A stretch of DNA of 64,000 bases, taken from Pseudomonadales bacterium (GTDB lineage: Bacteria; Pseudomonadota; Gammaproteobacteria; Pseudomonadales; Azotimanducaceae). The position numbers and the translations under genes were made by a program. The stretch is taken from the NCBI GenBank assembly GCA_022825925.1, contig JAJDVW010000073.1:39743-103742 (forward strand). Reading direction: 5' to 3'. The notes under the pieces are model-generated. The model saw nothing but the letters and a program-made list of their open reading frames with translations, ran no database searches and had not been told where the DNA came from. Positions 34,295 through 43,974 of this stretch are shown here, one piece after another; positions within the stretch are counted from its first letter, which is position 1; every line of letters begins with the position of its first letter.

Positions 34295-35953
34295 CTAGTC
34301 CAGGTCGAAGACGTAGACGGTGTTCGCCGCGTCGCCCGAGACCCAGGCCGTCTGGCCGTCGGTGGCGATGCCATTGAACAGCATCGTGTTCGGGAAGGCG
34401 CCCGACGGCGGCACGTGCAGTTCGAGAGGCCCGGCGACCGTCGCCGACTCTCCGTTGGCCGGGTTGATCGCCGTCACCCGGCCGTTGCCCGCCTCGACGA
34501 CGTAGATGGAACCGTTCGCGGCCGCGAGCCCTTCGGGCTGGTCGAGACCTTCGGCCACCAGCTCGGCGCCGTCGTTGCCGACGCGGTGCAAGGTGCCGGC
34601 CAGATTGTCGGCGACGTACAGGGCACCGTCCGCCGCGGTCAGACCGGCCGGGCCCGACAGGCCATCGACCAGCACCCGCTTCTGCTCGGGATTCTCGGGT
34701 GAGAAGGCGATCACGTTTCCGGCGCCCCATTGGCTGACGACGATCTCGCCTTCGAAGAGCACGGCGTCGATCGGCTGCGCCAGCCCGTCGACAATCTGCA
34801 CCAGGGCATCGGCATCGGGGTCCCAGAGGCGAACGGCGTTGTCGAACCAGCTCGTCAGCACCAGTTGTCCGTCCGCCGTCGCGTGCACCGACATCGAGGT
34901 TCCGATGTCGGAAAAGCCGATCACGTCGCGGACCACGGAGAGTTCCTCTCCCGTCGCCGGGTCGAGTTGCCGGAGCGCGAAGAAATCCGCGACGACGAGC
35001 CGGCGCGACTCGGCGCCACCGATCAGCGCCACCCCTCCGGGCATGTTGAGCCCACCCGCCAACACGAGCCGGTTCTCGTTCGGCGACACGGCTTCGACGA
35101 TGAAGCCGTCGGCGAAGCTCGAGATGAAGAGTCGGTCCTCCTCGTTGAAGGCGAAGTTGTCGAGGCCGGACTGAACGCTCGCCACGACTTCCCGGCCGCC
35201 GTCCTCGCCCAGCCGGATGACCTCGCCGCGCAAGGAGTCGAGGACATGGAGCCGACCCAAGCTGTCGAACTTCACCGCCGCCGGGACCTCGAAACCGTCC
35301 GCCACCGTCTCCAGTTCACCGCTGTCCACATCGACGCGGGCGACCTCGCCGCGGAACCAGCGCGGTCCGTAGAGCCGTCCGTCCGCCGAGCCCCAGTCCA
35401 TCCCGTTCAGGCCGCAATCCGGCCCCAGGTCGTCGCGGATCAGGCGTGGTTCGGCAACGCCCTGCGGGTCGAGCTCGAAGAGCCGGGTGTCCATGAAGCA
35501 CTGGGAGACGAACAGGCGACCGTCGTCGGAGAAAGTGATCGGGTTCACGCCGACGCCGGGCGCGGCGACGATTCGGGTGTCCCCATCGGGGCTCCTCATC
35601 GCGACCTCGCCGTTGCTGATGTCGGTCCAGTAGACCGAGCCGTCCTGCCCGAAAGCGAGGTCGTCCGGCGACTTGGCGCCGTCGGCCGGCCCCAGGTTTT
35701 CGAGGATCTCGCCGCTCTCGGGGTCGATGCGGGCGAGGGCGGGCGTAACGACGGAGGTGAGCCAGAGGTCGCCCTCCGGCCCGAAAAGGATGCCGTTGAT
35801 GCCACGGAAACTCGCGGACGCGCCAATCTGGCGCACGGCGGCTTCCTCTTCGACGGCGCCGTCGGTTGATGCGGCTTCGTCGCAGCCGGCGGCTAGAGCT
35901 GCCACGGCAAGCAGCAGGGCTCGCCGGGCGAGCAGGGCAAGGTGTGTCGACAT
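34295..35953 (-). CDS. Beta-propeller lipoprotein (SMP-30/NHL-like repeats)
   Basis: A 552-residue lipoprotein. The signal peptide (residues 1-23) ends in LAAGC, a lipobox, so Cys24 should be lipidated. The body is a run of propeller blades, each with an L-x-G/D-x-Y/V strand set (for example GPEGDLWLTSVVTPALARIDP, and FDSLGRLHVLDSLRGEVIRL), the pattern of SMP-30/gluconolactonase or Vgb-like propellers. ATG 35953 follows GGGAGG; a shorter upstream extension adds seven residues. A fragment of another propeller lies on the opposite strand next to its start. Function unknown; possibly a lactonase or binding protein. Confidence 0.85.
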   Translation of the reverse strand: MSTHLALLARRALLLAVAALAAGCDEAASTDGAVEEEAAVRQIGASASFRGINGILFGPEGDLWLTSVVTPALARIDPESGEILENLGPADGAKSPDDLAFGQDGSVYWTDISNGEVAMRSPDGDTRIVAAPGVGVNPITFSDDGRLFVSQCFMDTRLFELDPQGVAEPRLIRDDLGPDCGLNGMDWGSADGRLYGPRWFRGEVARVDVDSGELETVADGFEVPAAVKFDSLGRLHVLDSLRGEVIRLGEDGGREVVASVQSGLDNFAFNEEDRLFISSFADGFIVEAVSPNENRLVLAGGLNMPGGVALIGGAESRRLVVADFFALRQLDPATGEELSVVRDVIGFSDIGTSMSVHATADGQLVLTSWFDNAVRLWDPDADALVQIVDGLAQPIDAVLFEGEIVVSQWGAGNVIAFSPENPEQKRVLVDGLSGPAGLTAADGALYVADNLAGTLHRVGNDGAELVAEGLDQPEGLAAANGSIYVVEAGNGRVTAINPANGESATVAGPLELHVPPSGAFPNTMLFNGIATDGQTAWVSGDAANTVYVFDLD

Positions 35954-35971
35954 CGGTGGATTCCTCCCGAG

Positions 35972-36179
35972 CATTCACCAAGCCGACCACGTCGAGGGCA
36001 TCGCCTACGGTTCCCTCGCCGGGCGCATCATGCGCGTGGACATCGAGACCGGAGAGATCCTCGGCGCCATGGAGAGCCCGGGGCACTGGATCGACGTCAG
36101 CGACACCGGCGAGATCTACATAGGCAGCCTGACCGGCAACGTCTTCCGGTGGTCGCCGGGCTGGCCTGACCCAGGCTGA
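35972..36179 (+). pseudogene. C-terminal fragment of an NHL-type beta-propeller protein
   Basis: About 69 residues reading QADHVEGIAYGSLAGRIMRV, then ILGAMESPGHWIDVSDTGEI and YIGSLTGNVFRWSPGW before a stop. These are the last two blades of an NHL/peptidyl-amidating-lyase-like propeller. No start or N-terminal part remains: the upstream frame runs antisense into the lipoprotein gene. This is the 3' end of a lost gene, probably cut by rearrangement with the neighbouring propeller. Confidence 0.7.
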
Positions 36180-36306
36180 CGGCCGCTCTCCCGGATGGCG
36201 GATGCCGTCACGGTCGAATGGCGACATTCGCACACCGCTGCGGGGCAAAGACCCACGCGGGGGTGTGTATGATCGAGAGATCAGACCGCCGCAATGGAGC
36301 CCCGCC

Positions 36307-37005
36307 ATGAGCGAGCCGGCCACCACCGCTTCCGGATTCGATTACACGCAAGGCGTCGACTACCCGGTCCGCGTCGAAGTCCCGATGCCGCGCGACCTTT
36401 TCGATCGCCTGACCAACCACGACCACGCTCCCATCTGCCGTTACGAGGAGGCGACGGGGCTGGCCGAGTTCGTCGCGATGCCAACGCTGTCGCACGAGGG
36501 CCGCGCCGCGTTGGTCACGCGGCTGTTCGCCCACATCGAGTTAATGATGCTCGAGGCCGGGAACGATCCCGGGTTCCTCCTCTCCCAGTCCGTCCGCGTC
36601 CTGAGCGACGACGGCGCCTTCGAGCCCGATACGAGCCTGTTTGTCGATCCGTCCCGAGCGATCATGGCCACGGACGTGGAAGGCTACCTCGACACCCGGC
36701 TCGGACATCCGGTCCCCGACCTCGTCGTGGAGGTCGACCGTTCGGTGAACTCGAGGCGCAAGCTCCTGCCCTACTTCCGAATGGGGATTCGAGAGGCCTG
36801 GACGTGGAGCCCGCGGGACGGCGTGCGCATGTGGGTTCCCGATCCGGCGAGGAGCGATGGGATCACGATCATGGAAGGCAGCACGGTGCTGCCGGGGATC
36901 GGTGTGGAAGCGCTCGACCGACTGCTTGGCGACAGCACCCGCGAGGAACGGATCGAAGTGTCCCGTCAGCTCGCCCGGCAGGTCGCCGATGCCTGGCGTC
37001 GCTAG
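36307..37005 (+). CDS. Uma2-family (DUF820) putative restriction endonuclease
   Basis: A 232-residue Uma2 protein with a PD-(D/E)xK fold. The segment FEPDTSLFVDPS carries the first acid, and PDLVVEVDRSVNSRRKLLPYFRMGIREAW carries E-x-D and the downstream Lys/Tyr usual for the family (read in two parts). ATG 36307 is the start; TATGAT at 36268-36273 with an upstream TGTG could be its promoter. Uma2 genes are common, often multicopy and of unproven function; nuclease activity is inferred from fold only. It converges on metG. Confidence 0.88.
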   Translation: MSEPATTASGFDYTQGVDYPVRVEVPMPRDLFDRLTNHDHAPICRYEEATGLAEFVAMPTLSHEGRAALVTRLFAHIELMMLEAGNDPGFLLSQSVRVLSDDGAFEPDTSLFVDPSRAIMATDVEGYLDTRLGHPVPDLVVEVDRSVNSRRKLLPYFRMGIREAWTWSPRDGVRMWVPDPARSDGITIMEGSTVLPGIGVEALDRLLGDSTREERIEVSRQLARQVADAWRR

Positions 37006-37031
37006 CCCGCATATTGCGGCAGGCCGTCCGG

Positions 37032-39050
37032 TCAGCGCACCGCCATGCCGGGCGTCGCCCCGTCGTCCGGGCTCAGCAGGAAGATGTCCTCCCCGCCCGG
37101 ACCGGCCGCGAGCACCATGCCTTCGGAGGTCCCGAAGCGCATCTTGCGCGGCGCGAGGTTGGCGACGACGACGGCGTGCCGCCCGACGAGCCGCTCCGGG
37201 TCGTACGCCTGCCGGATACCGGCGAACACCTCGCGGCGGTGGTCGCCGACGTCCAGGGTGAGGCGGACCAGCCTGTCGGCGCCGTCCACTTCGCGCGCGG
37301 CCACGATGCGGGCGACCCGCAGGTCGATCTTGGCGAAGTCATCGATCGAGATGTGCTCGGCGGCCGGCGCCTCTCCGCTTTCGGCCGCGACCGGCGGCTC
37401 GCCTTCCTTCGATGCCTCCACCATCCGGTTCACCGCCTTCTTGTCGAGCCGCTGGAGCAGCGGCCTGAACTTCTCGATGCGGTGCCCGAGCAGCGGCGTG
37501 CCCGCGTCGTCCCAGGTCAGCGGGGCGACGTTGAGGAACGCCTCCGACTTCTCCGCCAGACGCGGCAGGATCGGCTTCAGGTAGACCACGAGCGCCCGGA
37601 ACAGGTTGATGCCGAGCGAGCAGACGCCGTGCACCACCGCCTCCTGGCCCGGTTGCTTCACCATCTGCCAGGGCGCGTGGCTGTCGATGTACTGGTTCGC
37701 CCGGTCCGCAAGCGCCGCGATCTCGCGCACGGCGCGGTTCGTGTCCCCGGCGTCGAACCGTTCCGCGAGCCCGTCCCGCGCCGCGGCCACGTCGTTCCAC
37801 AGCGCTTCGTCGTGGAGGCTGCCCGAGAGCGTCGAGTCGAAGTGCCGGTGCAGGAAGCCGGCGCAGCGAGACGCGATGTTGACGATCTTGCCCACCAGGT
37901 CCGAGTTCACGCGCTGCACGAAGTCGTCGAGGTTGATGTCGATGTCGTCGGTGTTGGGCGACAGCTTCGCCGCGTAGTAGTAGCGCAGGTACTCCGGGTC
38001 GAGGTGCTCGAGGTAGGTCGAGGCGTTGATGAACGTCCCGCGCGACTTCGACATCTTCGTGCCGTCGACGGTGACGAAGCCGTGGGTGTGCACGCGCGTC
38101 GGCGTGCGGAAGTCCGCTCCGGACAGGACGGCGGGCCAGAACAGGCAGTGGAAGTTGACGATGTCCTTGCCGATGAAGTGGCGCACCTCGCAGTCGGAGT
38201 CCGGACCCCAGAAGTCGTCGAAGTCGAGTCCTTCCCGGTCGCAGTAGTTCCGAAAACTCGCCATGTAGCCGATCGGCGCGTCCATCCACACGTAGAAGTA
38301 CTTGTCCTCGGTGCCCGGTACGCGGAACCCGAAGTAGGGTCCGTCGCGGCTGATGTCCCAGGGCTTGAGTCCGCCGTCGAGCCACTCGGCGAGCTTGTTC
38401 GCCACCTCCGGCTGCAGCGTGCCGCTGCGCGTCCACGTCCTGAGAAAGTCCGTGCAGCCCGGCAGGTCGAAGAAGTAGTGCAGCGAGGACTTCAGCACCG
38501 GGACCGCCCCGGAGAGCAGCGAGCGCGGCTCGACGAGGTCCGTCGCGTCGTAGGTGGCGCTGCAGGCCTCGCAGTTGTCGCCGTACTGGTCCGGCGCGCC
38601 GCACTTCGGGCACGTGCCCTTCACGTAGCGGTCGGCCAGGAAGAGCCGCTTTTCGGGGTCGTAGAGCTGTTCCACTTCCTTCGTGAAGATGTGGCCCTTC
38701 TCGCGCAGGCGCTCGTAGATCAGCTCCGAGTAGTGGCGGTTCTCCTCCGAGTGCGTGCTGTAGTAGTTGTCGTGGCTGATGAGGAAGCCGGCGAAGTCGC
38801 GCTCGTGCTCGGCGCGGATTCCGTCGATGAGCGCCTCCGCCGTCGTCCCCTCCTGCTCCGCCTTCAGCATCGTCGCCGTGCCGTGCGCGTCGTCGGCGCA
38901 CACGTAGATGCACTCGTTGCCGGCCAGGCGCTGGAAACGCACCCAGATGTCCGTCTGGACATGCTCCAGCAGGTGGCCGAGATGGATGGACCCGTTGGCG
39001 TTCGGCAACGCGCTCGAGACCATGATCCGGCGGCGTTTGGATGTGCTCAT
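37032..39050 (-). CDS. metG: Methionyl-tRNA synthetase
   Basis: A 672-residue essential enzyme charging tRNA-Met. The class I signatures HLGH (23-26) and KMSKS (332-336) are present; the zinc-binding knuckle is C-x2-C-x9-C-x2-C at residues 147-163. The anticodon-binding helical domain follows, then a linker rich in Glu/Ala and a C-terminal tRNA-binding OB domain ([21 protein letters not shown]), giving the long, dimeric form. ATG 39050 begins the conserved [16 protein letters not shown]; the frame extends 21 codons further without support. It is divergent from mrp, an arrangement common in Gammaproteobacteria. Confidence 0.97.
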   Translation of the reverse strand: MSTSKRRRIMVSSALPNANGSIHLGHLLEHVQTDIWVRFQRLAGNECIYVCADDAHGTATMLKAEQEGTTAEALIDGIRAEHERDFAGFLISHDNYYSTHSEENRHYSELIYERLREKGHIFTKEVEQLYDPEKRLFLADRYVKGTCPKCGAPDQYGDNCEACSATYDATDLVEPRSLLSGAVPVLKSSLHYFFDLPGCTDFLRTWTRSGTLQPEVANKLAEWLDGGLKPWDISRDGPYFGFRVPGTEDKYFYVWMDAPIGYMASFRNYCDREGLDFDDFWGPDSDCEVRHFIGKDIVNFHCLFWPAVLSGADFRTPTRVHTHGFVTVDGTKMSKSRGTFINASTYLEHLDPEYLRYYYAAKLSPNTDDIDINLDDFVQRVNSDLVGKIVNIASRCAGFLHRHFDSTLSGSLHDEALWNDVAAARDGLAERFDAGDTNRAVREIAALADRANQYIDSHAPWQMVKQPGQEAVVHGVCSLGINLFRALVVYLKPILPRLAEKSEAFLNVAPLTWDDAGTPLLGHRIEKFRPLLQRLDKKAVNRMVEASKEGEPPVAAESGEAPAAEHISIDDFAKIDLRVARIVAAREVDGADRLVRLTLDVGDHRREVFAGIRQAYDPERLVGRHAVVVANLAPRKMRFGTSEGMVLAAGPGGEDIFLLSPDDGATPGMAVR

Positions 39051-39186
39051 CGGGGTATCCCGGGTGAAGCCAAAAGCGAGCCCAATCGCCCGCGATTCGG
39101 CTCGGGCGCGCACTCTATCAGGTTCCCCGAACGCAAGCGCGACGATCGTCGTCGCTCGCGCCCGAGCCGCGCCTGCGGTCCCTGCC

Positions 39187-39192
39187 TATAAT
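39187..39192 (+). promoter_or_regulatory. Consensus -10 box nine bases before the mrp start codon
   Basis: A perfect TATAAT lies at 39187-39192 with ATG at 39201. Transcription would begin at about 39199-39201, so the mrp mRNA would be leaderless or nearly so, and no ribosome-binding site is present in that space. The -35 region is weak. The box is seen; leaderless translation is inferred. Confidence 0.5.
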
Positions 39193-39200
39193 CCCGGCCG

Positions 39201-40232
39201 ATGGCACAACCCCTCGAAGCATTCCCCGACCCGGTTCTCGGCACGACCTGGGGCGAACTCGGCGCCGTGCGCCGGGCGGCCCGTCTCGACGGCCGCTGGC
39301 ACGCGGACGTGTCCCTCGGGTATCCGGTCGGCGGCCTGCAGGACGACTACGCCCGCGCCGCCGCCGCGTGGCTCGAAGACGATGTCGTCCTCGACCTCAC
39401 CTTCCGCGCACCGGCGCAGAAGGGGATTCCGGGTGCGAAGAACATCGTCGCCGTCGCTTCCGGCAAGGGCGGCGTCGGCAAGTCGACGGTGGCGGTGAAC
39501 CTCGCCCTCGCCCTCGACCGCATCGGCGCGAAGACGGGCATCCTGGACGCCGACATCTACGGTCCGAGCCAGGGCATCATGCTCGGCGTGCCGCAGGGCC
39601 GGCGCCCGGAAGTGCGGGACGAGAAGTTCTTCGTGCCCATCAAGGCGCATGGCATCGAGGCCATGTCGATGAGCATGCTGGTCACGGACCGGACGCCGAT
39701 GGTGTGGCGGGGGCCGATGGTCTCGGGAGCCCTGCAGCAACTGCTGAACCAGTCCGCGTGGAGCGATCTCGACTACCTGGTCGTCGACATGCCGCCCGGC
39801 ACCGGCGACATCCAGCTCACGCTGTCGCAAGCCGTGCCCGTGGGCGGCGCCGTCATCGTCACCACGCCGCAGGAGATCGCGCTGGCGGACGCCCGCAAGG
39901 GCATCGAGATGTTCTCCAAGGTGAACATCCCCATCCTCGGCGTCGTCGAGAACATGAGCTACTTCGCCTGCAGCGACTGCGGCAAGCGGCACGACCTGTT
40001 CGGGTCCGGCGGCGGGGAGCGGGTGGCCGGCGAATACGGGACGGAACTCCTCGGGTCATTCCCCCTCGCGCCCGAGATCCGCGAGCAGACGGACGCCGGC
40101 CGGCCGACGGTCGCGAGCGACCCGGACGGCGAGATCGCCGCCCTCTACCGCGACTGCGCGCGACGCACCGCGGCGGCGCTCTGGCAGACCCTGGCGGACA
40201 CCGCGCCGGCGCCGGCCATCCGGATGGAGTAA
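39201..40232 (+). CDS. apbC: Mrp/ApbC iron-sulfur cluster carrier ATPase
   Basis: A 343-residue P-loop ATPase of the Mrp/NBP35 family that binds and transfers Fe-S clusters. The short N-terminal MIP18-like part is followed by the deviant Walker [10 protein letters not shown] (87-95), [26 protein letters not shown] and the cluster-binding C-x2-C in [15 protein letters not shown]. It stands between metG (divergent) and dcd, as in many Gammaproteobacteria. The start at ATG 39201 is supported by the conserved N-terminus and the -10 box just before it. Confidence 0.95.
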   Translation: MAQPLEAFPDPVLGTTWGELGAVRRAARLDGRWHADVSLGYPVGGLQDDYARAAAAWLEDDVVLDLTFRAPAQKGIPGAKNIVAVASGKGGVGKSTVAVNLALALDRIGAKTGILDADIYGPSQGIMLGVPQGRRPEVRDEKFFVPIKAHGIEAMSMSMLVTDRTPMVWRGPMVSGALQQLLNQSAWSDLDYLVVDMPPGTGDIQLTLSQAVPVGGAVIVTTPQEIALADARKGIEMFSKVNIPILGVVENMSYFACSDCGKRHDLFGSGGGERVAGEYGTELLGSFPLAPEIREQTDAGRPTVASDPDGEIAALYRDCARRTAAALWQTLADTAPAPAIRME

Positions 40233-40240
40233 GACCCCCG

Positions 40241-40807
40241 GTGACGATCCGATCCGACCGGTGGATCCGGCAGATGGCCCTCGAACACGGCATGATCGAG
40301 CCGTTCGAGCCGGGCCAGGTGCGCGCCGTCGACGACCGCAAGGTGATTTCCTACGGAACGTCGAGCTATGGCTACGACGTGCGGTGCGCCCCGTCGTTCA
40401 AGGTGTTCACGAACATCCACTCGGCCGTGGTCGACCCCAAGGCTTTCGACGAGCGCAGCTTCGTCGACATCGAGGGCGAGAGCTGCATCATTCCGCCGAA
40501 CTCCTTCGCGCTCGCGAGCACGGTCGAGTACCTCCGCATCCCGCGCAACGTGCTGACGATCTGCGTCGGAAAGTCCACCTACGCGCGCTGCGGCATCATC
40601 GTGAACGTGACGCCGCTCGAGCCCGAATGGGAAGGGCACGTGACGCTCGAGTTCTCGAACACGACCAACCTGCCGGCGAAGATCTACGCGAACGAGGGAG
40701 TCTCGCAGATCCTCTTCTTCGAGGCCGACGAACAGTGCGAGACGAGCTATCGGGACCGCGGCGGAAAGTACCAGGGGCAGCAGGGCGTGACGCTCCCGAG
40801 ACCCTGA
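40241..40807 (+). CDS. dcd: dCTP deaminase
   Basis: A 188-residue enzyme deaminating dCTP to dUTP for thymidylate synthesis. GTG 40241 gives the usual length and start (SDRWIRQMA); the larger open frame is a shadow of mrp. Signatures are [35 protein letters not shown] containing the catalytic Glu (read in two parts), and [17 protein letters not shown]. It follows mrp by eight bases and is probably co-transcribed with it. Confidence 0.97.
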   Translation: MTIRSDRWIRQMALEHGMIEPFEPGQVRAVDDRKVISYGTSSYGYDVRCAPSFKVFTNIHSAVVDPKAFDERSFVDIEGESCIIPPNSFALASTVEYLRIPRNVLTICVGKSTYARCGIIVNVTPLEPEWEGHVTLEFSNTTNLPAKIYANEGVSQILFFEADEQCETSYRDRGGKYQGQQGVTLPRP

Positions 40808-40826
40808 TCGCGGCCCCCGGCCGGCG

Positions 40827-42288
40827 TCACAACGCCAACTGCTCCGTCACCGCCCGATGGCCCTGGTCCATCGCCGTCTGCACCAGCGCCTGCGCCCCCG
40901 CATCGGAGTTGGCGATGGATATGCGGTGCATCTGCGCGCGACCGGCGACGTGCGGGCCCGTGTCGGCATAGGCGTCGTACTCCGGCGGGTCCCAGAGCGG
41001 GTCGTAGGTGTACGCATAGCCGTGCGGCCAGCGGTTGACGGTAATGGCCGCCACGTCTCGTCCCGCGTCCATGCCGTACGGACCCCAGACCTTGTCGAAC
41101 TGTTCGAGAATGCCGGCTTCGTACTCCGCGAACGGCCTCGCCAGCATCGCCGCCCGCCCCACGCGGAACTGGTCACGCGGCGCCAGGCCGCTCCGGTCCG
41201 GCGTTTCGATCGGGTATGCCGTCACGACGATGGGATCGTCCGGGTCCTTCGGGTACTCGTAGCCTCCCATGCTGACCGGGAAGTCCAGCCACACTTCCGA
41301 AACGAAGGCGCCGGGCGAATAGACCATGCCGTGACCGCTCTTCGCGATCGCCCGCCAGTTCCCGAGCGCCACCTGCGTGTACGAGAACGGGGTCTTGGAC
41401 GCGTAGCGCAGCGCGGTCTTCTGCTCCTCGCCCATCTCGGGGCAGATCCACGGCAGCATGTGGTTGTAGCAGGCCATCACCGCGTGCTTGCCGCGCACGC
41501 GATGCGTCGTCCCGTCCTGGACGTACGTCACGTCCACCGCCGCGCCGTCCGCCGCGTGCCGGACCTCCACGAGGCATCGGTCGGGCCTGTTTCCGGGCGG
41601 CTTCGGACACCGGAAACTCGGCGATCATCGCCGCGTAGTCATGCGAGCGCTCGACGCCCACGAAGTCGGTGAGCGTGCCGACCGGGCTCCGGACGAGCTT
41701 GCCCTCGCCATACCGTTCGGCGTCGAAGTAGATGCCGGGCTGCATGTACTTCCCGTAGAACTCCCGGTCGAAGTGGGTTTCGAACGGCCCCGGATCGAAC
41801 CCCACGGCCTTGAGCAGGCGCTTCGCCGCCGCCGGGAACACGCTGTATTCCGTAAGCGTCTGGCTCCCCCCGTAGGAAATGAGGCGGCGCCCGTTCACCT
41901 CGAACTCGACCTGCTTGGCGTGACCGCCGAAGTCGTCGTGGTTGTCGAGGACCAGTATCCGGGCGTCGGCGCCCGCCGCTTCGCGAAAGAACCAGGCGGC
42001 GGCCAGCCCGGACAATCCGCCCCCCACCACGACCAGGTCGTACGTCGCGTCCGTCTGCTCGGCCGGCGGCGCGAAACGCTTGCCTTCGCGTCCCACCGCG
42101 TGCGCCACCTCGAAAGAACCCGCGTGCGAGCCGCGCAGACCCGTCAGGGCGAGCGGGTAGAAGTCCGGTCCGAGCGCCTGCGGCGACAGCAGCCCGCGCG
42201 CCGCCGCCTGAACGGGCGACAGCGTCCCACCGGCGGCGACCCCCAGCGCAACACCGTTGACGAAGTCCCGACGGGTGATCCGGCCCAT
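40827..42288 (-). pseudogene. Tat-exported FAD-dependent oxidoreductase, with frameshift and internal deletion
   Basis: The start at 42288 gives a Tat signal (MGRITRRDFVNGVALGVAAG), then a dinucleotide-binding site (YDLVVVGGGLSGLAAAWFF). Near 41585 the frame is lost: the N-terminal part stops making sense after FPVSEAARKQAR, and the C-terminal part resumes in another frame as LVEVRHAADGA and runs to 40827 (VNRWPHGYAYTYDPLWDPPEYD). Joined, they total about 490 residues, where relatives as I recall them have about 620-640, so some 130-150 residues of the middle are missing as well. The gene looks dead. It belongs to the spermidine-dehydrogenase-like group. Confidence 0.8.
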
Positions 42289-42344
42289 GGTCCGCTCCAA
42301 TCGATCGTTCCGATGGAGTAGTAGGGTACACTCGCGGAGACCCC

Positions 42345-42442
42345 CAGCCGCGCTCCAACAAGCGACGCAGCACATCGAAAGCTCGCGCCGAGGCCATCCC
42401 GATCAGGGGACTCGCGTCCGCTGCTACGAGTCGCTCTCCCAC
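42345..42442 (-). pseudogene. Truncated PIN-like (DUF3368) toxin
   Basis: GTG 42442, overlapping the UPF0175 stop by 19 bases, opens a frame reading GERLVAADASPLIGMASAR then AFDVLRRLLE, which is the start of DUF3368 PIN-like toxins (VVADTSPLI...). After about 32 residues the similarity ends and the frame runs into unrelated sequence before the FAD oxidoreductase gene. The remaining acidic residues of a PIN site are missing, so no toxin is made. Confidence 0.6.
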
Positions 42443-42708
42443 GCTCCGATCGCCTCGACGTCCTCCCGGACAGTGGTGGCCGTGCCCCGGGCCACCGGGA
42501 TGTCCAAGCGCGAAAGGTGTTCGATGAAGTCAGCCGTGTCGACGCCAGCGGACCGGGCGGCCAAGCCCAGGGAAAGGCTCTGTTCCCTGTACAACGCCGT
42601 TGCAAGGGCGCGTCTGACGCCGGGCTCCGCGAGCCGGGGGTCCTCGTCATCCGGATGCACGAGCACCTCCTCTGGAGCGTTGCGGCTGACAACCGCCCAC
42701 AATGCCAA
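42424..42708 (-). CDS. UPF0175-family antitoxin
   Basis: A 94-residue protein of the UPF0175 group, the usual antitoxin partner of DUF3368 PIN-like toxins. The conserved stretch is RRALATALYREQSLSLGLAA, then RSAGVDTADFIEHLSRLDIP, a helix-turn-helix-like module, followed by an acidic end (VREDVEAIGAW). It lies just downstream of purM on the same strand with a 45-base gap. Because the toxin is truncated, this is an orphan antitoxin; it may persist through readthrough from purM. Confidence 0.8.
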   Translation of the reverse strand: MALWAVVSRNAPEEVLVHPDDEDPRLAEPGVRRALATALYREQSLSLGLAARSAGVDTADFIEHLSRLDIPVARGTATTVREDVEAIGAWESDS

Positions 42709-42753
42709 GGCCCCGGCGCCATCGACCCGCGGGCATGCGCGAAGAACCCGGAC

Positions 42754-43794
42754 TCACCCGAGCCGCGCCCCGCCCGCCTCGACCACCAGGCGACCCCTGC
42801 CCGGAGCAGCCCCTTCCGGAACCACCGTGCCGATCGTCCACGCATCTTCCCCGACCAGGCGCAGCCTTTTCCGGGCGGCGGACTCCTCCGCCGCCGGCAC
42901 GCACAGCACGAACCCGATCCCGCAGTTGAACGTTCTCAGCATCTCCAGTTCGTCGATGTTCCCCGCCTGCTGCAGCCGCGAGAACACGTCCGGCCGCGAC
43001 CAGGCGTCCAGGTCGATTTCCGCCGCCATTGGCCGGCGGAACATCCGCGGGATGTTCTCCACGAGGCCCCCGCCCGTGATGTGCGCCAGGCCCCGCGCGT
43101 CACCCGCCTCGCAGGCCGCGGCAACCGCGTTCGCGAAAATGCGCGTCGGGGCCAGCAGGGCGTCGAGTTCCGCCGACGACGGCGTGGCGGACTGGTCTTC
43201 CAGGACGCGCCGAATCAACGAGTAGCCGTTCGAGTGCGGCCCGCTCGAACCCAGTCCGATCAGGCGGTCGCCCACCTCGATGCCCCCGCCGGTCACGATG
43301 GCGTCCCGCTCCACCACCCCGACACAGAACCCCGCCAGGTCGTACTCCCCGGCTTGGTAGAACCCCGGCATCTCCGCGGTCTCGCCGCCGGCCAGCGCGC
43401 AGCCGGCCATCTCGCAGCCCCGCGCGATGCCGCGGATCACGCGCTCGGCGACGTCCACCTCCAGCCGTCCGGTCGCGTAATAGTCGAGGAACAGGAACGG
43501 CTCGGCGCCGGTCGCGATCACGTCGTTGACGCACATGGCGACGAGGTCCTGGCCCACGTCGTCGTGGCGGTCGTGCTCCATGGCGAGCTTGAGCTTGGTG
43601 CCGACGCCGTCCGTGCCGGTGACGAGCACCGGATCGTCATACTTCTCCGGGAGAGAAGCCAGCGCCGCGAAGCCGCCGAGGTCGGAGAGTATCTCCGGGC
43701 GATGGGTGCGTTTCGCCGCGGGCGCGATGCGACGCAAGAGTTCCTGACCCGCGTCGATGTCGACGCCCGACTTGCGGTAGGTGAGTCCGGGCAT
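42754..43794 (-). CDS. purM: Phosphoribosylformylglycinamidine cyclo-ligase (AIR synthetase)
   Basis: A 346-residue enzyme of purine synthesis converting FGAM and ATP to AIR. The family markers TYRKSGVDIDAGQELLRRI, LVTGTDGVGTKLKLA, CVNDVIATGAEPFLFLDYYA, GCALAGGETAEMPGFY and HITGGGLVENIPR are all intact. ATG 43794 is the usual start; a much longer open frame upstream is antisense to the DUF2066 gene. Divergent from the DUF2066-hda group, the classic gammaproteobacterial arrangement. Confidence 0.97.
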   Translation of the reverse strand: MPGLTYRKSGVDIDAGQELLRRIAPAAKRTHRPEILSDLGGFAALASLPEKYDDPVLVTGTDGVGTKLKLAMEHDRHDDVGQDLVAMCVNDVIATGAEPFLFLDYYATGRLEVDVAERVIRGIARGCEMAGCALAGGETAEMPGFYQAGEYDLAGFCVGVVERDAIVTGGGIEVGDRLIGLGSSGPHSNGYSLIRRVLEDQSATPSSAELDALLAPTRIFANAVAAACEAGDARGLAHITGGGLVENIPRMFRRPMAAEIDLDAWSRPDVFSRLQQAGNIDELEMLRTFNCGIGFVLCVPAAEESAARKRLRLVGEDAWTIGTVVPEGAAPGRGRLVVEAGGARLG

Positions 43795-43974
43795 TTGCGG
43801 AGTTTGATCGAAAGGTGGCAGTTTGTACCATGCGTCCCGACATCCACAAACGCCGCCGCCGTCATGGAAGCGCCTCGCGGCCGGTGTTCCGCGTCCAGTC
43901 CGAGCGGCCGACCGCCCATGGAACGAGAGCTCCCCTTCATCCGCCCCCGGCGATGCCGTGCGGAAGGACTGCGC

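Noticed and set aside
36294..39191. 965-residue plus-strand open frame
   Set aside because: Shadow of metG and the Uma2 gene.
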